DNA from: Yoonia vestfoldensis
Lineage (GTDB): Bacteria; Pseudomonadota; Alphaproteobacteria; Rhodobacterales; Rhodobacteraceae
Assembly: GCF_002158905.1 (NCBI RefSeq)
Contig: NZ_CP021431.1
Span: 1,612,001 to 1,676,000, forward strand
Length of the DNA: 64,000 bases
Direction: 5' to 3'
The notes beneath the pieces were generated by a model. That model was not told the DNA's origin. It worked only from the letters and a program-made list of their open reading frames with translations, and searched no databases. The translations under genes and the position numbers were made by a program. Shown in pieces: positions 16,214-25,509 of this stretch. The stretch's first letter is position 1. Each line of letters opens with the position of its first letter.

Positions 16214-17269
16214 ATGCATTCTATTCCCCTTGCCGCGACGGCTGCGATTGCCACGACATTTGCCGGAATTGCCCTGGCGGATGATGATTTGCGCGCGCAG
16301 GAATTACGCGAAGATGCGCAATATATGTTTGAACCAATCCCGCTATCGATGCCCGATATGCCAAACAATATCCTCAGCACGGACCGGATCGCCCTTGGCA
16401 CCATGCTGTTTTTCGATCCGCGCATGTCCCGTTCGGGCGTGTTTTCCTGCCATTCATGCCATAATGTCGGCATCGGCGGGGCGGACGGGCTAGAGGTGTC
16501 CATCGGCCATGGCTGGCAAAAAGGCCCGCGCAATTCGCCGACCGTCTTTAATGCGGTCTTTAATATCGCGCAATTCTGGGATGGCCGCGCCGCCGATTTG
16601 GCCGAACAGGCCGAAGGCCCGGTGCAGGCCGGGGTCGAGATGAACAATACCCCCGACCGCGTGCTGGATACGCTGGCATCGATGCAAGGCTATGTCGATG
16701 CTTTTGCCACCGCCTTTCCGGGCGAGGACGATCCGATCACATTCCGCAATTTCGCGCTCGCCATCGAGGCATTCGAGGCCACGCTGACCACCCCCAATTC
16801 GCGTTTTGACCAATATCTGATGGGGGCCGATACGCTGGACGATCAGGAATTGCGCGGCCTGTCGGCATTCATGGATCAAGGCTGCGCCTCTTGCCATGCG
16901 GGGGTCAATATGGGCGGGCAGGAATATTACCCTTTCGGGCTGGTCGAACGCCCCGGCGCGGATGTGCTGCCCGCGGGCGATCGTGGCCGCTTTGCCGTGA
17001 CGGCGACTGTGGCAGATGATTATGTGTTCCGCGCGGCCCCTTTGCGCAACATCGCGCTGACCGCGCCCTATTTCCATTCCGGCGTGGTCTGGTCACTGGA
17101 AGAGGCGGTCGCCGTCATGGGTGTATCCCAATTGGGCGCAGAGCTTGACGAAGCCGAAATCGCCGATATCGCGGCCTTCCTGCGGACCTTGACCGGGGAA
17201 ATCCCGCAGGTCACGCATCCTGTCTTGCCGGTGCGCAGCGCGACGACACCCTTGCCCGAAGACATGTAA
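16214..17269 (+). CDS. di-haem cytochrome c peroxidase (CcpA/MauG family)
   Basis: The 351-residue protein has a cleavable signal peptide (about residues 1-22, ending near IALA-DDD), so it is periplasmic. There are two covalent haem sites: C79-H-S-C82-H83 in the N-terminal domain and C224-A-S-C227-H228 in the C-terminal domain. Also seen are LFFDPRMSRSGVFSCHSCH, RNSPTVFNAVFN, QFWDGRAADL and LRNIALTAPYFHSG, typical of bacterial cytochrome c peroxidases that reduce H2O2 with electrons from cytochrome c. Length fits (about 320-360). The FNR-type box at 16121-16134 suggests expression under low oxygen. Confidence 0.92.
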   Translation: MHSIPLAATAAIATTFAGIALADDDLRAQELREDAQYMFEPIPLSMPDMPNNILSTDRIALGTMLFFDPRMSRSGVFSCHSCHNVGIGGADGLEVSIGHGWQKGPRNSPTVFNAVFNIAQFWDGRAADLAEQAEGPVQAGVEMNNTPDRVLDTLASMQGYVDAFATAFPGEDDPITFRNFALAIEAFEATLTTPNSRFDQYLMGADTLDDQELRGLSAFMDQGCASCHAGVNMGGQEYYPFGLVERPGADVLPAGDRGRFAVTATVADDYVFRAAPLRNIALTAPYFHSGVVWSLEEAVAVMGVSQLGAELDEAEIADIAAFLRTLTGEIPQVTHPVLPVRSATTPLPEDM

Positions 17270-17287
17270 CACGCTGCACAAACAAAA

Positions 17288-17331
17288 GGGCCGCCCCAAT
17301 CAGGCGGCCCGTAGGGTGCGCTTCAGCGCAC
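17288..17331. terminator. tandem hairpins between peroxidase gene and ndk
   Basis: A perfect 8-bp stem GGGCCGCC/GGCGGCCC (17288-17310, 7-nt loop) is followed by GGTGCG/CGCACC (17315-17331). They lie between convergent genes. The first is preceded by AAAA on the plus strand, giving a T-run for minus-strand transcripts coming from ndk. It is likely a bidirectional terminator. Confidence 0.65.
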
Positions 17332-17367
17332 CGCGGCATGAAGGCGCGCCAAAGCGCCCCCCACCTG

Positions 17368-17790
17368 TTATCCGACGAGTTCGAGACCCGAGAAGAAGAA
17401 AGCGATTTCTTCGGCAGCGGTTTCAGGCGCATCCGACCCATGGACCGAGTTTTCGCCGATCGACAGCGCAAATTCCTTGCGGATCGTGCCGGGCGCGGCA
17501 TCGGCGGGGTTGGTGGCCCCCATGACTTCGCGGTTTTTCGCAATCGCGTCTTCGCCTTCCAGCACCTGCACGACGATGGGTTCGGAAATCATGAATTCGC
17601 ACAGCTCGCCAAAGAACGGCCGGTCCTTGTGGACGCCGTAGAACTGCTGCGCCTGCGCCAAGGTCAGGTGAATACGCTTGGATGCGACAATGCGCAGCCC
17701 GGCCTCTTCGAATTTGGCGACAATCGCGCCGGTCAGGTTGCGCTTGGTCGCATCGGGTTTGATAATCGAGAATGTGCGCTGGATCGCCAT
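17368..17790 (-). CDS. ndk: nucleoside diphosphate kinase
   Basis: The 140 residues are full length for Ndk, which transfers the gamma phosphate between nucleoside triphosphates and diphosphates through a phosphohistidine. Signatures are the N-terminal [14 protein letters not shown], the substrate-binding [14 protein letters not shown] (91-104), and the active-site H117 in [14 protein letters not shown]. It is a single-gene unit convergent with the peroxidase gene and divergent from the ABC-F gene. Confidence 0.97.
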   Translation of the reverse strand: MAIQRTFSIIKPDATKRNLTGAIVAKFEEAGLRIVASKRIHLTLAQAQQFYGVHKDRPFFGELCEFMISEPIVVQVLEGEDAIAKNREVMGATNPADAAPGTIRKEFALSIGENSVHGSDAPETAAEEIAFFFSGLELVG

Positions 17791-17927
17791 TTTTCAGGGT
17801 CTTTCATGGTTTGGGTTGAACTGCCCGCCCCCTAGCATGGGCATCAGGGCATGAAAAGGGCCGCATCCCCCGCGATAGATCATTTCCCCCGATTGACCCG
17901 GCCCCTGGGATCAGGCAAGGCAGCTGC

Positions 17928-19781
17928 ATGTTGAAAATCTCCGATCTTACCTATTCCGTCGAAGGCCGCACCCTGGTCGAAAACGCGACTGTCACCATTC
18001 CCACCGGCCATAAGGTCGGGCTTGTGGGCCGCAACGGCTCTGGCAAGACCACCTTGTTCCGCATCATCCGCGGCGAAATGGTGCTGGATACCGGCAGCGT
18101 GACGATCCCGCGCGGCTGGAAGATCGGCGGCGTGTCCCAAGAGGTGCCGGGCAACGAGGTGTCCTTGATCGACACCGTGCTGCGCGCCGATCAGGAACGC
18201 GAGGCGCTGCTGGCCGAGGCTGAAACCGCCACCGACCCCGGCCGCATCGCCGAGGTGCAGACCCGGCTGGCCGATATCGACGCCTGGTCCGCCGAGGCCC
18301 GCGCCGCCACGATCCTCAAAGGTCTGGGGTTCACCCATGAAGAACAGCAAATGCCTTGTTCGGCCTTTTCGGGCGGTTGGCGGATGCGGGTGGCGCTGGC
18401 GGCCGTGCTATTCAGCGAACCTGATCTGCTTTTGCTGGACGAGCCGACAAACTATCTCGACCTCGAAGGCGCGCTCTGGCTCGAGGCGTATCTGGTCAAA
18501 TATCCCCATACCGTGCTGATCGTCAGCCATGACCGCGAATTGTTGAACCGTTCCGTCGGCGGCATCCTGCATCTGGAAGACAAGGGGCTGATCTATTACA
18601 CCGGCACCTATGACATGTTCGCCAAACAGCGCGCCGAAAAACGTGCGCTGATGGCCTCCGCCGCCAAGAAACAGGATGCCAAACGCGCGCATCTGCAAGC
18701 TTTCGTGGACCGGTTCAAGGCCAAGGCCTCCAAGGCCAAACAGGCCCAATCCCGCGTCAAGATGCTGGAAAAGATGGAAACCATCCGCGCGCCCGAAGAT
18801 GCGGCGCGCACCGTGTTCACCTTTCCCGAACCCGAAGAATTGTCGCCCCCGATCATCGCCACCGAAGGTGCCGCCGTGGGATACGGCAACCACATCGTGC
18901 TGCATGATCTGAACCTGCGCATCGATCAGGACGACCGGATCGCCCTGCTGGGCCGCAACGGCGAAGGCAAATCGACGCTGTCGAAAATGCTCTCGGGGCG
19001 TCTCGATGTCGCGCGCGGCAAGATGATCACATCCAACAAGCTGCGCATCGGGTTTTTCGCCCAGCATCAGGTCGATGAACTTTACGTCGATGAAACGCCT
19101 TTGCAGCATCTGATGCGCGAACGCGCCAGCGAAGGCCAGGCCCGGTTGCGCGCGCGTCTGGCGGGGTTCGGCCTTGGCGCTGATCAGGCCGAAACCGAGG
19201 TCGGGCGCCTATCAGGCGGGCAAAAGGCGCGTCTGTCGCTGCTGCTGGCCACCCTGCCCGCGCCACATCTGCTGATCCTGGACGAGCCGACAAACCACCT
19301 TGATATCGAAAGCCGCGAAGCTTTGGTCGAGGCGCTGACCGCCTATTCGGGTGCGGTGATCCTTGTCAGCCACGATATGCATCTGCTGTCGATGGTCGCC
19401 GACCGGCTCTGGCTGGTCAAGGATGGCCATGTCACATCCTATGACGATGATCTGGAGGCCTATCGCCGCCTGCTGCTGACGCCGGACAAACCGGCCGAAA
19501 AGGACAAGCCCAAGGTCAAAACCGCGCCCAAACCCACGCGCGACGAAATCCTCGCCCTGCGCGCCGAGGTGCGCAAAAACGAAGACCGCGTCACCAAGAT
19601 CAATGATATGCGCGACAAGCTGGCCAAGAAACTGGCCGATCCGATGCTCTATGAAGACGGCAAGGCAGGCGAGCTGGCCACCTGGAACAAGAAATACGCC
19701 GAAATCATGGACGGTCTGAACCGGGCCGAGACGATGTGGATGGCCAGCCTCGAAAAGCTTGAAAAAGCGCAAAACGCATGA
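17928..19781 (+). CDS. ABC-F family ATPase, YheS/Uup type
   Basis: The 617-residue protein has two ABC cassettes and no membrane segments, as in ABC-F translation or ribosome-associated factors. Cassette 1 has Walker A GRNGSGKTT near 35, signature FSGGWRMRVALA and Walker B LLLLDEPTNYLD. Cassette 2 has Walker A GRNGEGKST, signature RLSGGQKARLSLLLA and LILDEPTNHLD. The linker between them (about 220-290) is basic and helical (KRAHLQAFVDRFKAKASKAK), the P-site tRNA interaction motif of the family. A C-terminal lysine-rich coiled coil follows residue 515. It overlaps marC by 4 bp. A second ABC-F gene lies at 39725-41533. Confidence 0.9.
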   Translation: MLKISDLTYSVEGRTLVENATVTIPTGHKVGLVGRNGSGKTTLFRIIRGEMVLDTGSVTIPRGWKIGGVSQEVPGNEVSLIDTVLRADQEREALLAEAETATDPGRIAEVQTRLADIDAWSAEARAATILKGLGFTHEEQQMPCSAFSGGWRMRVALAAVLFSEPDLLLLDEPTNYLDLEGALWLEAYLVKYPHTVLIVSHDRELLNRSVGGILHLEDKGLIYYTGTYDMFAKQRAEKRALMASAAKKQDAKRAHLQAFVDRFKAKASKAKQAQSRVKMLEKMETIRAPEDAARTVFTFPEPEELSPPIIATEGAAVGYGNHIVLHDLNLRIDQDDRIALLGRNGEGKSTLSKMLSGRLDVARGKMITSNKLRIGFFAQHQVDELYVDETPLQHLMRERASEGQARLRARLAGFGLGADQAETEVGRLSGGQKARLSLLLATLPAPHLLILDEPTNHLDIESREALVEALTAYSGAVILVSHDMHLLSMVADRLWLVKDGHVTSYDDDLEAYRRLLLTPDKPAEKDKPKVKTAPKPTRDEILALRAEVRKNEDRVTKINDMRDKLAKKLADPMLYEDGKAGELATWNKKYAEIMDGLNRAETMWMASLEKLEKAQNA

Positions 19782-20407
19782 CCGAGCTGCCCGCCCTCAT
19801 CGCCGCCTTCACGACGATGTTCATCATCATGGACCCGCCCGGCCTGGTGCCGGTCTTTATCGCCCTGACCCAAGGCATGAGCCCCCAACAACGCCGCGCC
19901 ATTGCGCTGCGCGCCTGTCTGGTCGCGGGCCTGCTGATGATCCTGTTCTTGTTCGTGGGCGAGGCCGTGCTGGGCTTTATCGGTATTTCCATGGATGCCT
20001 TCCGCATCGCGGGCGGGATCTTGCTGTTTTTGACCGCGCTTGACATGCTGTTCCAGCGCCGCCAGGCGCGGCGCGCGGATAATGCCGCCGAAGGCCAGGC
20101 CGAACATCAAGATGACCCTTCGGTCTTTCCGCTGGCGATGCCGCTGATCATGGGGCCGGGGGCGATCACGACGATCATCCTGCTGGCGGGCAATGCAACC
20201 TCTGCCGTCGATTTCGGCGCGATTGCAGCCGTGCTGATGGCGGTGCTGCTGATCACCTTCCTGGCCTTTCTCGCGGCGCCCACGATCGAACGCGGCTTGG
20301 GCAAAACCGGGTTGAACATCGTCACGCGGCTGCTGGGCATGTTGCTGGCCGCGCTGGCGGTGCAATTCGTGCTTGATGGGCTGCGCGGCTTTGGCATCGG
20401 CGGCTGA
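19778..20407 (+). CDS. MarC family membrane protein
   Basis: The 209-residue integral membrane protein has six predicted helices. The first two are rich in FTTMFIIMDPPGLVPVFIAL, the MarC/UPF0056 signature containing the D-P-P/I-G motif, and AGGILLFLTALDML follows in the third. A charged loop with QRRQARRADNAAEG separates the two halves, and the second half begins PLAMPLIMGPGAI. The family's substrate is not known, and the old multiple-antibiotic-resistance label is not supported experimentally. It is translationally coupled to the ABC-F gene. Confidence 0.88.
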   Translation: MTELPALIAAFTTMFIIMDPPGLVPVFIALTQGMSPQQRRAIALRACLVAGLLMILFLFVGEAVLGFIGISMDAFRIAGGILLFLTALDMLFQRRQARRADNAAEGQAEHQDDPSVFPLAMPLIMGPGAITTIILLAGNATSAVDFGAIAAVLMAVLLITFLAFLAAPTIERGLGKTGLNIVTRLLGMLLAALAVQFVLDGLRGFGIGG

Positions 20408-20425
20408 GGCCCTATATAGGTCAGC

Positions 20426-21004
20426 ATGACCACCGATCAGATCATGCAATTGACCTATCTTGTGCTGCTGGGCGCCGCAATCGGCGGCTCTGCCATCGTG
20501 GCGGGGCGTAACAACCTGGGCCGCATGGCGCAGCAGGCTGCGATCTGGGCGCTGATTTTCATCGGCGTGATCGGAGCTTACGGGCTTTGGGGCGATATCA
20601 GCCAGAATCTGAACCCGCGCCAGGCCACGATGGCCGACGGCCGCATCGTGATGCCGCGCGGCCAGGGCGGGCATTACCTGGTCGAGATCGCGGTCAACGG
20701 CACGCCGGTGCGCTTTGTTGTCGACACCGGCGCAAGCCAGGTAGTGCTGTCACAAAGCGACGCGCGCCGCATCGGCCTCGCCCCCGAAACGCTGCGCTAT
20801 TCGGGCATGGCCGCGACCGCCAATGGCATGGTCCGCACCGCCCCCGTGACCTTGGACAGCATGACATTGGGCGGCGTGACAGACGGCCCGATCCAAGCCG
20901 TCGTCAACGGCGGCGAGATGGAGGAAAGCCTGCTGGGCATGACCTATCTGGGACTTTACCAGCGGATCGAGATTGCCAATGGCACAATGGTGCTGACAAG
21001 GTGA
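20426..21004 (+). CDS. TIGR02281-type retropepsin-like aspartic protease, membrane-anchored
   Basis: The 192 residues begin with two hydrophobic segments (about 8-26 and 38-54), so the catalytic domain should sit in the periplasm. The catalytic motif is VVDTGASQVVLS with D100, as in clan AA single-domain retropepsins that act as dimers. MEESLLGMTYLG (near 168) is the second conserved segment, including the glycine turn. Length suits the TIGR02281 group. The substrate is unknown. It follows marC by 18 bp and is likely in the same transcript. Confidence 0.83.
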   Translation: MTTDQIMQLTYLVLLGAAIGGSAIVAGRNNLGRMAQQAAIWALIFIGVIGAYGLWGDISQNLNPRQATMADGRIVMPRGQGGHYLVEIAVNGTPVRFVVDTGASQVVLSQSDARRIGLAPETLRYSGMAATANGMVRTAPVTLDSMTLGGVTDGPIQAVVNGGEMEESLLGMTYLGLYQRIEIANGTMVLTR

Positions 21005-21065
21005 TCTGGCCGCCAGCGCGCCCCGCGCCACAATGACCTGCCGATCCTGACGCGCGCTTTGGGCT

Positions 21066-21216
21066 AAAAAACTTTTCGGCCTCCGGCGGGGATATTTGGG
21101 CTCGGAAGATGGATGATGGTCCGCATCTTCTTTTTTCCAAAAATACTCAGCCTGCACCGGACTTGATCCGGGGGGGTGATCCCGGATCAAGTCCGGGAGA
21201 GGGGCAGCGCCCCTTT
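21066..21216. repeat. paired dispersed repeats, long inverted repeat and terminator at convergent gene ends
   Basis: Forward repeat at 21066-21111 (AAAAAACTTTTC, then CCTCCGGCGGGGATATTT, then GGGCTCGGAAGATG) faces a reverse-strand variant at 21124-21148 (GAGTATTTTTGGAAAAAAG on the minus strand). Next comes a perfect 16-bp inverted repeat, CCGGACTTGATCCGGG (21157-21172) and its complement at 21181-21196, with an 8-nt loop. Last comes GGGGC-AGC-GCCCC followed by TTTT (21201-21217), a plausible terminator for plus-strand transcripts, ending in the holC stop codon region. Confidence 0.75.
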
Positions 21217-21684
21217 TCAGTCAGCGCTGCGTGCGTCACGTTCCGCTTTCTTGACCCAGCGCCCCTGCTCTTGCGCCCAATATTGCGCGGCGATCCCTGC
21301 ATCGGTCAGGGTTTTCCACTGCAGTCTTGCCGCGGCCTTGGCGCTGTCATCGCTGTCGAACAGAATGCAGGCGCGCGCCAGCTGCCGCGCCTCCTCGGCG
21401 GTCACGGCGGCACCGCCCACGGCCATGACGCAGGCGAAACCCTCTGCCGGTCCATCGCCCAGCAGGATCGGCTGCGCGGCATCATGCGGCCCGCCGGCCA
21501 GCCCATGCGGCAGAAACCCCTCGACCGGGCCATGCCATAACGCCTCGTCGAGCTGCGCCAAAAGCGCGGCGTCGGTGCCGCGCACCAGCACCCGCCAGCC
21601 CTGCGCGCGCGCCTTGTCCAACAGCATGGGCAAGGTCACCTCGAGCGGCGCGCCTTGCAATTCATAGAAAAATACAGCGCCCAT
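21217..21684 (-). CDS. holC: DNA polymerase III chi subunit
   Basis: The 155-residue protein matches HolC, the chi subunit that links the clamp loader to single-strand-binding protein. Conserved parts seen are FFYELQGAPLE at the start, LLDKARAQGWRVLVR, LDEALW near 48, the FLPHG segment, and ILFDSDD near 128, followed by W-x-x-L and an aromatic C-terminal region. It directly follows pepA (pepA stop at 21685, holC start at 21684), the gene pair found in many alphaproteobacteria. Confidence 0.93.
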   Translation of the reverse strand: MGAVFFYELQGAPLEVTLPMLLDKARAQGWRVLVRGTDAALLAQLDEALWHGPVEGFLPHGLAGGPHDAAQPILLGDGPAEGFACVMAVGGAAVTAEEARQLARACILFDSDDSAKAAARLQWKTLTDAGIAAQYWAQEQGRWVKKAERDARSAD

Positions 21685-23154
21685 CTAATCCTCGTAATGA
21701 TCCGCGATCAGCCGGTTCAGCGCCATCACGCCCCAGCCCGTCGCCCCCGCAGGGGCCAGCGCGGTTTCGGATGTCACATGCGCCACACCGGCGATATCCA
21801 GATGGCACCAGGGCATGTCGTCTTTGACAAAGCGTTGCAGGAATTGCGCCGCCGTGATCGCCCCGGCATTGCGCCCGCCCACGTTTTTCATATCCGCGAT
21901 CCGGGATTTGATCAGCGCGTCATAGGGTTTGGCCAAGGGCATCCGCCAAGCGCCTTCGCCTTCGGCCTCGGCCGCTTGCAAGAACTGGCTGCAGAGCTTG
22001 TCATTATTGGAAAACAGCCCCGCCTTTTCATGCCCCAGCGCGACCAGGATCGCGCCGGTCAGCGTGGCCAGATCGATCATCCCGCTGGGGGTGAACCGGT
22101 CCTGCGTATACCATAGCAAATCGGCCAGCACCAAACGCCCCTCGGCATCGGTGTTGATGATCTCGACACTCTCGCCTTTCATCGAGCGCACCACATCGCC
22201 CGGCCGTGTCGCCGCACCAGAGGGCATATTCTCGACCAGCCCCACGACGCCCACGACATTGGCGCGGGCCTGGCGCAAAGCCAGCGTGCGCATGACACCG
22301 GCCACAACGCCTGCGCCGCCCATATCCATCGTCATTTCTTCCATGCCGGCGGCGGGTTTGATGCTGATCCCGCCGGTATCGAACACCACCCCCTTGCCGA
22401 CCAGGGCGAAAGGCGCATCCCCTGCCTTGCCGCCGTTCCAGGACATCACCACCACCTTGGACGGGCTGTCGGACCCCTGCCCCACCGCCAGCAATGTGCG
22501 CATCCCGAGCCGGACCAGATCCGGCTCCTCCAGGATCTCGACCTGCAGCCCAAGTTCCTGCATCGCGGCCAGCCTTGCGGCGAAATCATCGGTGGTCAGC
22601 ACATTGGCCGGTTCATTGGTCAGATCGCGGGTGAAAAACACGCCTTCGGCCAAAGCCGCCATCGGCGCTGCGATCTTGGCCAGGGCTTGGGGATCGGCCA
22701 CCATGAAACAGATCTTGCCGGGGGTGGCTTTGTCGCCGGTCTTATGGGTGTCGAAATCATAGCCGCGCAGGGCCAGCCCCAGCGCGATATCACCCGCGCG
22801 CGGCGATGTGCCTGCCAGCACATGCAGATCCTGGCCGTTTTGCGCCTTGGCCAGCTCTGCGCCCGCCTTGCGCGCCTCGGCCTGGTTGGGGCGGCGCGGC
22901 AGTTTGACCACGCAAAGCGTCTCTGCCGCCAGCCCGGCGGGATAGCTGATCACCGCCAGATCGCCCGCTGCCATCTTGGCGAATCTCTCGCTGGCGACCA
23001 GCCTTTCCAGCGCCTTGCGGGTCAGGCTGTTCAGCTTGCGTCCGGCCGGATCCATACGCCCTTCCATATCCACGAAAACGGCAATCTTGCCCGTCAAAGT
23101 GGCGATCTGGTCAAGCGCTGTTTCGGCAAAGCGGATTTCTGCGGGGGTTGGCAT
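21685..23154 (-). CDS. pepA: leucyl aminopeptidase (M17)
   Basis: The 489-residue protein is cytosolic aminopeptidase A, a hexameric two-metal enzyme removing N-terminal residues from peptides. The M17 signature NTDAEGRLVLADLL is present, as are KGVVFDTGGISIKPAAGMEEM with metal and active-site lysine/aspartate, DMGGAGVVAG, and GATRPGDV-type residues. The N-terminal 160 residues form the variable domain. In some bacteria PepA also binds DNA in Xer recombination; nothing here tests that. It is divergent from lptF, sharing a 130-bp upstream region. Confidence 0.96.
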   Translation of the reverse strand: MPTPAEIRFAETALDQIATLTGKIAVFVDMEGRMDPAGRKLNSLTRKALERLVASERFAKMAAGDLAVISYPAGLAAETLCVVKLPRRPNQAEARKAGAELAKAQNGQDLHVLAGTSPRAGDIALGLALRGYDFDTHKTGDKATPGKICFMVADPQALAKIAAPMAALAEGVFFTRDLTNEPANVLTTDDFAARLAAMQELGLQVEILEEPDLVRLGMRTLLAVGQGSDSPSKVVVMSWNGGKAGDAPFALVGKGVVFDTGGISIKPAAGMEEMTMDMGGAGVVAGVMRTLALRQARANVVGVVGLVENMPSGAATRPGDVVRSMKGESVEIINTDAEGRLVLADLLWYTQDRFTPSGMIDLATLTGAILVALGHEKAGLFSNNDKLCSQFLQAAEAEGEGAWRMPLAKPYDALIKSRIADMKNVGGRNAGAITAAQFLQRFVKDDMPWCHLDIAGVAHVTSETALAPAGATGWGVMALNRLIADHYED

Positions 23155-23284
23155 GGTCTCTCCTGTCGGGTCAGTGGTCCTGAGCGATACCTAGCCCGCA
23201 GGCCCGCCGAAGGCCAGTTAGCTGTTCAACCCGGCCCCGGCTTAGGCTAGTTTGCCGCAAGGGCGGAACAAGAGGACCCAGCAT

Positions 23285-24418
23285 TTGGCACGATTTGACA
23301 GATATATGCTGTCCCAGCTGATCATGCTGTGCGGATTTTTCGGTCTTGTGCTGGTGCTGGTCTATTCGATCAACCGGGCGGTCTTGTTGTTTGACCAATT
23401 GATCGCGGATGGCCAATCGGCGGGGGTATTCATCGAATTCACCGCGCTGACGCTGCCTGCGGTGATCCGGCTGGCGCTGCCTTTGGCGGCTTTTGCCGCC
23501 GCGATCTATGTCACCAACCGGATGACCAATGACAGCGAATTGGTGGTCGTGCAGGCGACCGGCTATTCCTTGTTCCGCATTGCGCGGCCGGTGGTCTATT
23601 TCGGGCTGATCGTGGCGCTCTTGATGTCTTTGCTGATGCATGTGCTGGTGCCGCGCAGTGCCGCGCAGCTGGCGCTGCGCCAGGCCGAGATTGCGCGCAA
23701 TGCCACCGCGCGCCTGCTGACCCCCGGCACGTTTACAGAGCCGATCGCCGGCGTCACCTTTTACATCCGCGACCTTGGCCCCGAGGGCGAATTATACGAT
23801 GTCTTTCTGTCCGATAATCGCGGCCCCGAGGATCACGTCACCTATACCGCGTCACGCGCCTTTCTGGTGCGCGAGGCAGAGCAAACCCAGCTGGTCATGA
23901 TCGACGGCATGGTCCAGACCCTGCGTCTGGCCGACCAGCGGCTGTTCACCACGCGCTTTGCCGATCTTTCCTATAATGTCGGCGCTTTGCTGACCCCAGC
24001 GACAACGGGCGGACGGCGGGCGGCGCATCTGTCGACATGGGCGCTGTTGCATCCGACGCCCGCACTTGTTGCCGAAACCGGCAGTTCGGCGGCGCGGATG
24101 ATCGCCGATGGCCATGACCGGTTCAGCCAATCGCTGCTGGGCATGGTGGCGGCGCTGATCGGCTTTGCCACGCTGATGGTCGGCAGCTACAGCCGCTTTG
24201 GCGTCTGGCGTCAGATCGTCGCGGCCATTGCGCTGATCGTGGTGGTCAAGGCGCTGGAAACCGCCGGGCTGAATGCCGCGCGGGCGGATGCGCGGCTGTG
24301 GTTCATGACCTATCTGCCCGGTGTTGGCGGGCTGGTGATCGTCTGGGCCTTGCTGTTCTGGGCCAGCAGGCCCTATCTGTTCAAGCGCCGTCCGACCGCG
24401 CAGGAAGGGCCAGCATGA
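23285..24418 (+). CDS. lptF: LptF, LPS export permease subunit
   Basis: The start is TTG at 23285, giving MARFDRYMLSQLIM, the usual N-terminus in Rhodobacterales, with AGAGGA about 10 bp upstream. A longer frame from 23252 adds an unrelated basic segment. The 377-residue protein has six helices: three N-terminal (about 10-35, 57-80 and 103-125) and three C-terminal (about 280-360), flanking a periplasmic beta-jellyroll domain. With LptG and LptB it forms the ABC transporter that extracts lipopolysaccharide from the inner membrane. The LptB ATPase is not in this window. Confidence 0.95.
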   Translation: MARFDRYMLSQLIMLCGFFGLVLVLVYSINRAVLLFDQLIADGQSAGVFIEFTALTLPAVIRLALPLAAFAAAIYVTNRMTNDSELVVVQATGYSLFRIARPVVYFGLIVALLMSLLMHVLVPRSAAQLALRQAEIARNATARLLTPGTFTEPIAGVTFYIRDLGPEGELYDVFLSDNRGPEDHVTYTASRAFLVREAEQTQLVMIDGMVQTLRLADQRLFTTRFADLSYNVGALLTPATTGGRRAAHLSTWALLHPTPALVAETGSSAARMIADGHDRFSQSLLGMVAALIGFATLMVGSYSRFGVWRQIVAAIALIVVVKALETAGLNAARADARLWFMTYLPGVGGLVIVWALLFWASRPYLFKRRPTAQEGPA

Positions 24419-25509
24419 TCCTGCACCGCTATTTCGCGCGCCGGTTCCTGATGACCTTTCTGGGGGTCTTGGTGGTATTCTTGCTGATCATGACCTTTCT
24501 TGATCTGGTCGAGCAATCGCGCCGCTATGCCAGTGCCGAGGCCGGTCTGCGCGATCTGCTGGCGCTGACGCTGCTGAATATTCCGCGCGCGATTTATGAA
24601 ATCCTGCCATTGATCATGATCCTGGCGGCTATTGCGCTGTTTTTGGGGCTGGCGCGCTCATCGGAATTGGTGGTGACACGGGCGGCGGGGCGCTCGGCGC
24701 TGCGCGCCATGGCCGCCCCGCTGACCGTTGGCCTGTTGATCGGGGTCGTGGCGGTGGCGGTGCTGAACCCGATCGTGGCGGCGACATCGAAGGAATACGA
24801 GGCCCGCGGCGGCGCTTTGCGCGGCAATGCCTCGGTCTTGGCGATCGGATCATCGGGGCTGTGGCTGCGCCAGGGGGCCAGCGACGGGCAGACGGTGATC
24901 CGCGCGGCGGGGGCCAATCTGGATGGCACGGTGCTGACGGATGTGACCTTTTTGACCTTCACGCCCGATGTCGGGCCTGCGCGGCGGGTCAATGCGGCCT
25001 CTGCGATCTTGACCGATGGTGCCTGGGTTTTGGCGGATGCCAAGGTCTGGACCTTCGGCGGCACCCTGACCCCCGAGGCGGGCGCGACCACCCAGGCCAG
25101 CCTGCGTATCCCCTCGACGCTGACACCCGACCAGATCCGCGACAGTTTCGGCACGCCCTCGTCGATCCCGATCTGGCAATTGCCCGCCTTTATCGACCGG
25201 CTGCGCGATGCGGGTTTTTCCGCGCAGCGGCATCTGGTCTGGCTGCATAGTGAAATCGCGCAGCCGGTGTTCTTGATGGCGATGGTGATGATCGGGGCCA
25301 GTTTCACGATCCGCCACCAGCGCGGCACCCGCACCGGGCTGGCGGTGATGACGGCGATTGTCGTGGCTTTCGTGATCTATTTCATCCGCAATTTCGCCCA
25401 GGTGCTGGGCGAGAACGGCCAATTGCCCGCCGCCCTGGCCGCTTGGGCGCCGCCGCTTGCGGCGATGGCGCTGTCGCTGGGGATCTTGCTGCATAACGAG
25501 GACGGCTGA
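24415..25509 (+). CDS. lptG: LptG, LPS export permease subunit
   Basis: The 364-residue protein starts at ATG 24415, overlapping the lptF stop by 4 bp, with MILHRYFARRFLMTFLGVLV at the N-terminus. It has the YjgP/YjgQ fold, with helices at about 12-35, 60-82, 100-122 and three more after 270, and a periplasmic domain between. It is the partner of LptF in LPS extraction. The longer in-frame upstream extension is antisense-like and is rejected. The stop codon overlaps the lptD ATG by one base. Confidence 0.95.
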   Translation: MILHRYFARRFLMTFLGVLVVFLLIMTFLDLVEQSRRYASAEAGLRDLLALTLLNIPRAIYEILPLIMILAAIALFLGLARSSELVVTRAAGRSALRAMAAPLTVGLLIGVVAVAVLNPIVAATSKEYEARGGALRGNASVLAIGSSGLWLRQGASDGQTVIRAAGANLDGTVLTDVTFLTFTPDVGPARRVNAASAILTDGAWVLADAKVWTFGGTLTPEAGATTQASLRIPSTLTPDQIRDSFGTPSSIPIWQLPAFIDRLRDAGFSAQRHLVWLHSEIAQPVFLMAMVMIGASFTIRHQRGTRTGLAVMTAIVVAFVIYFIRNFAQVLGENGQLPAALAAWAPPLAAMALSLGILLHNEDG

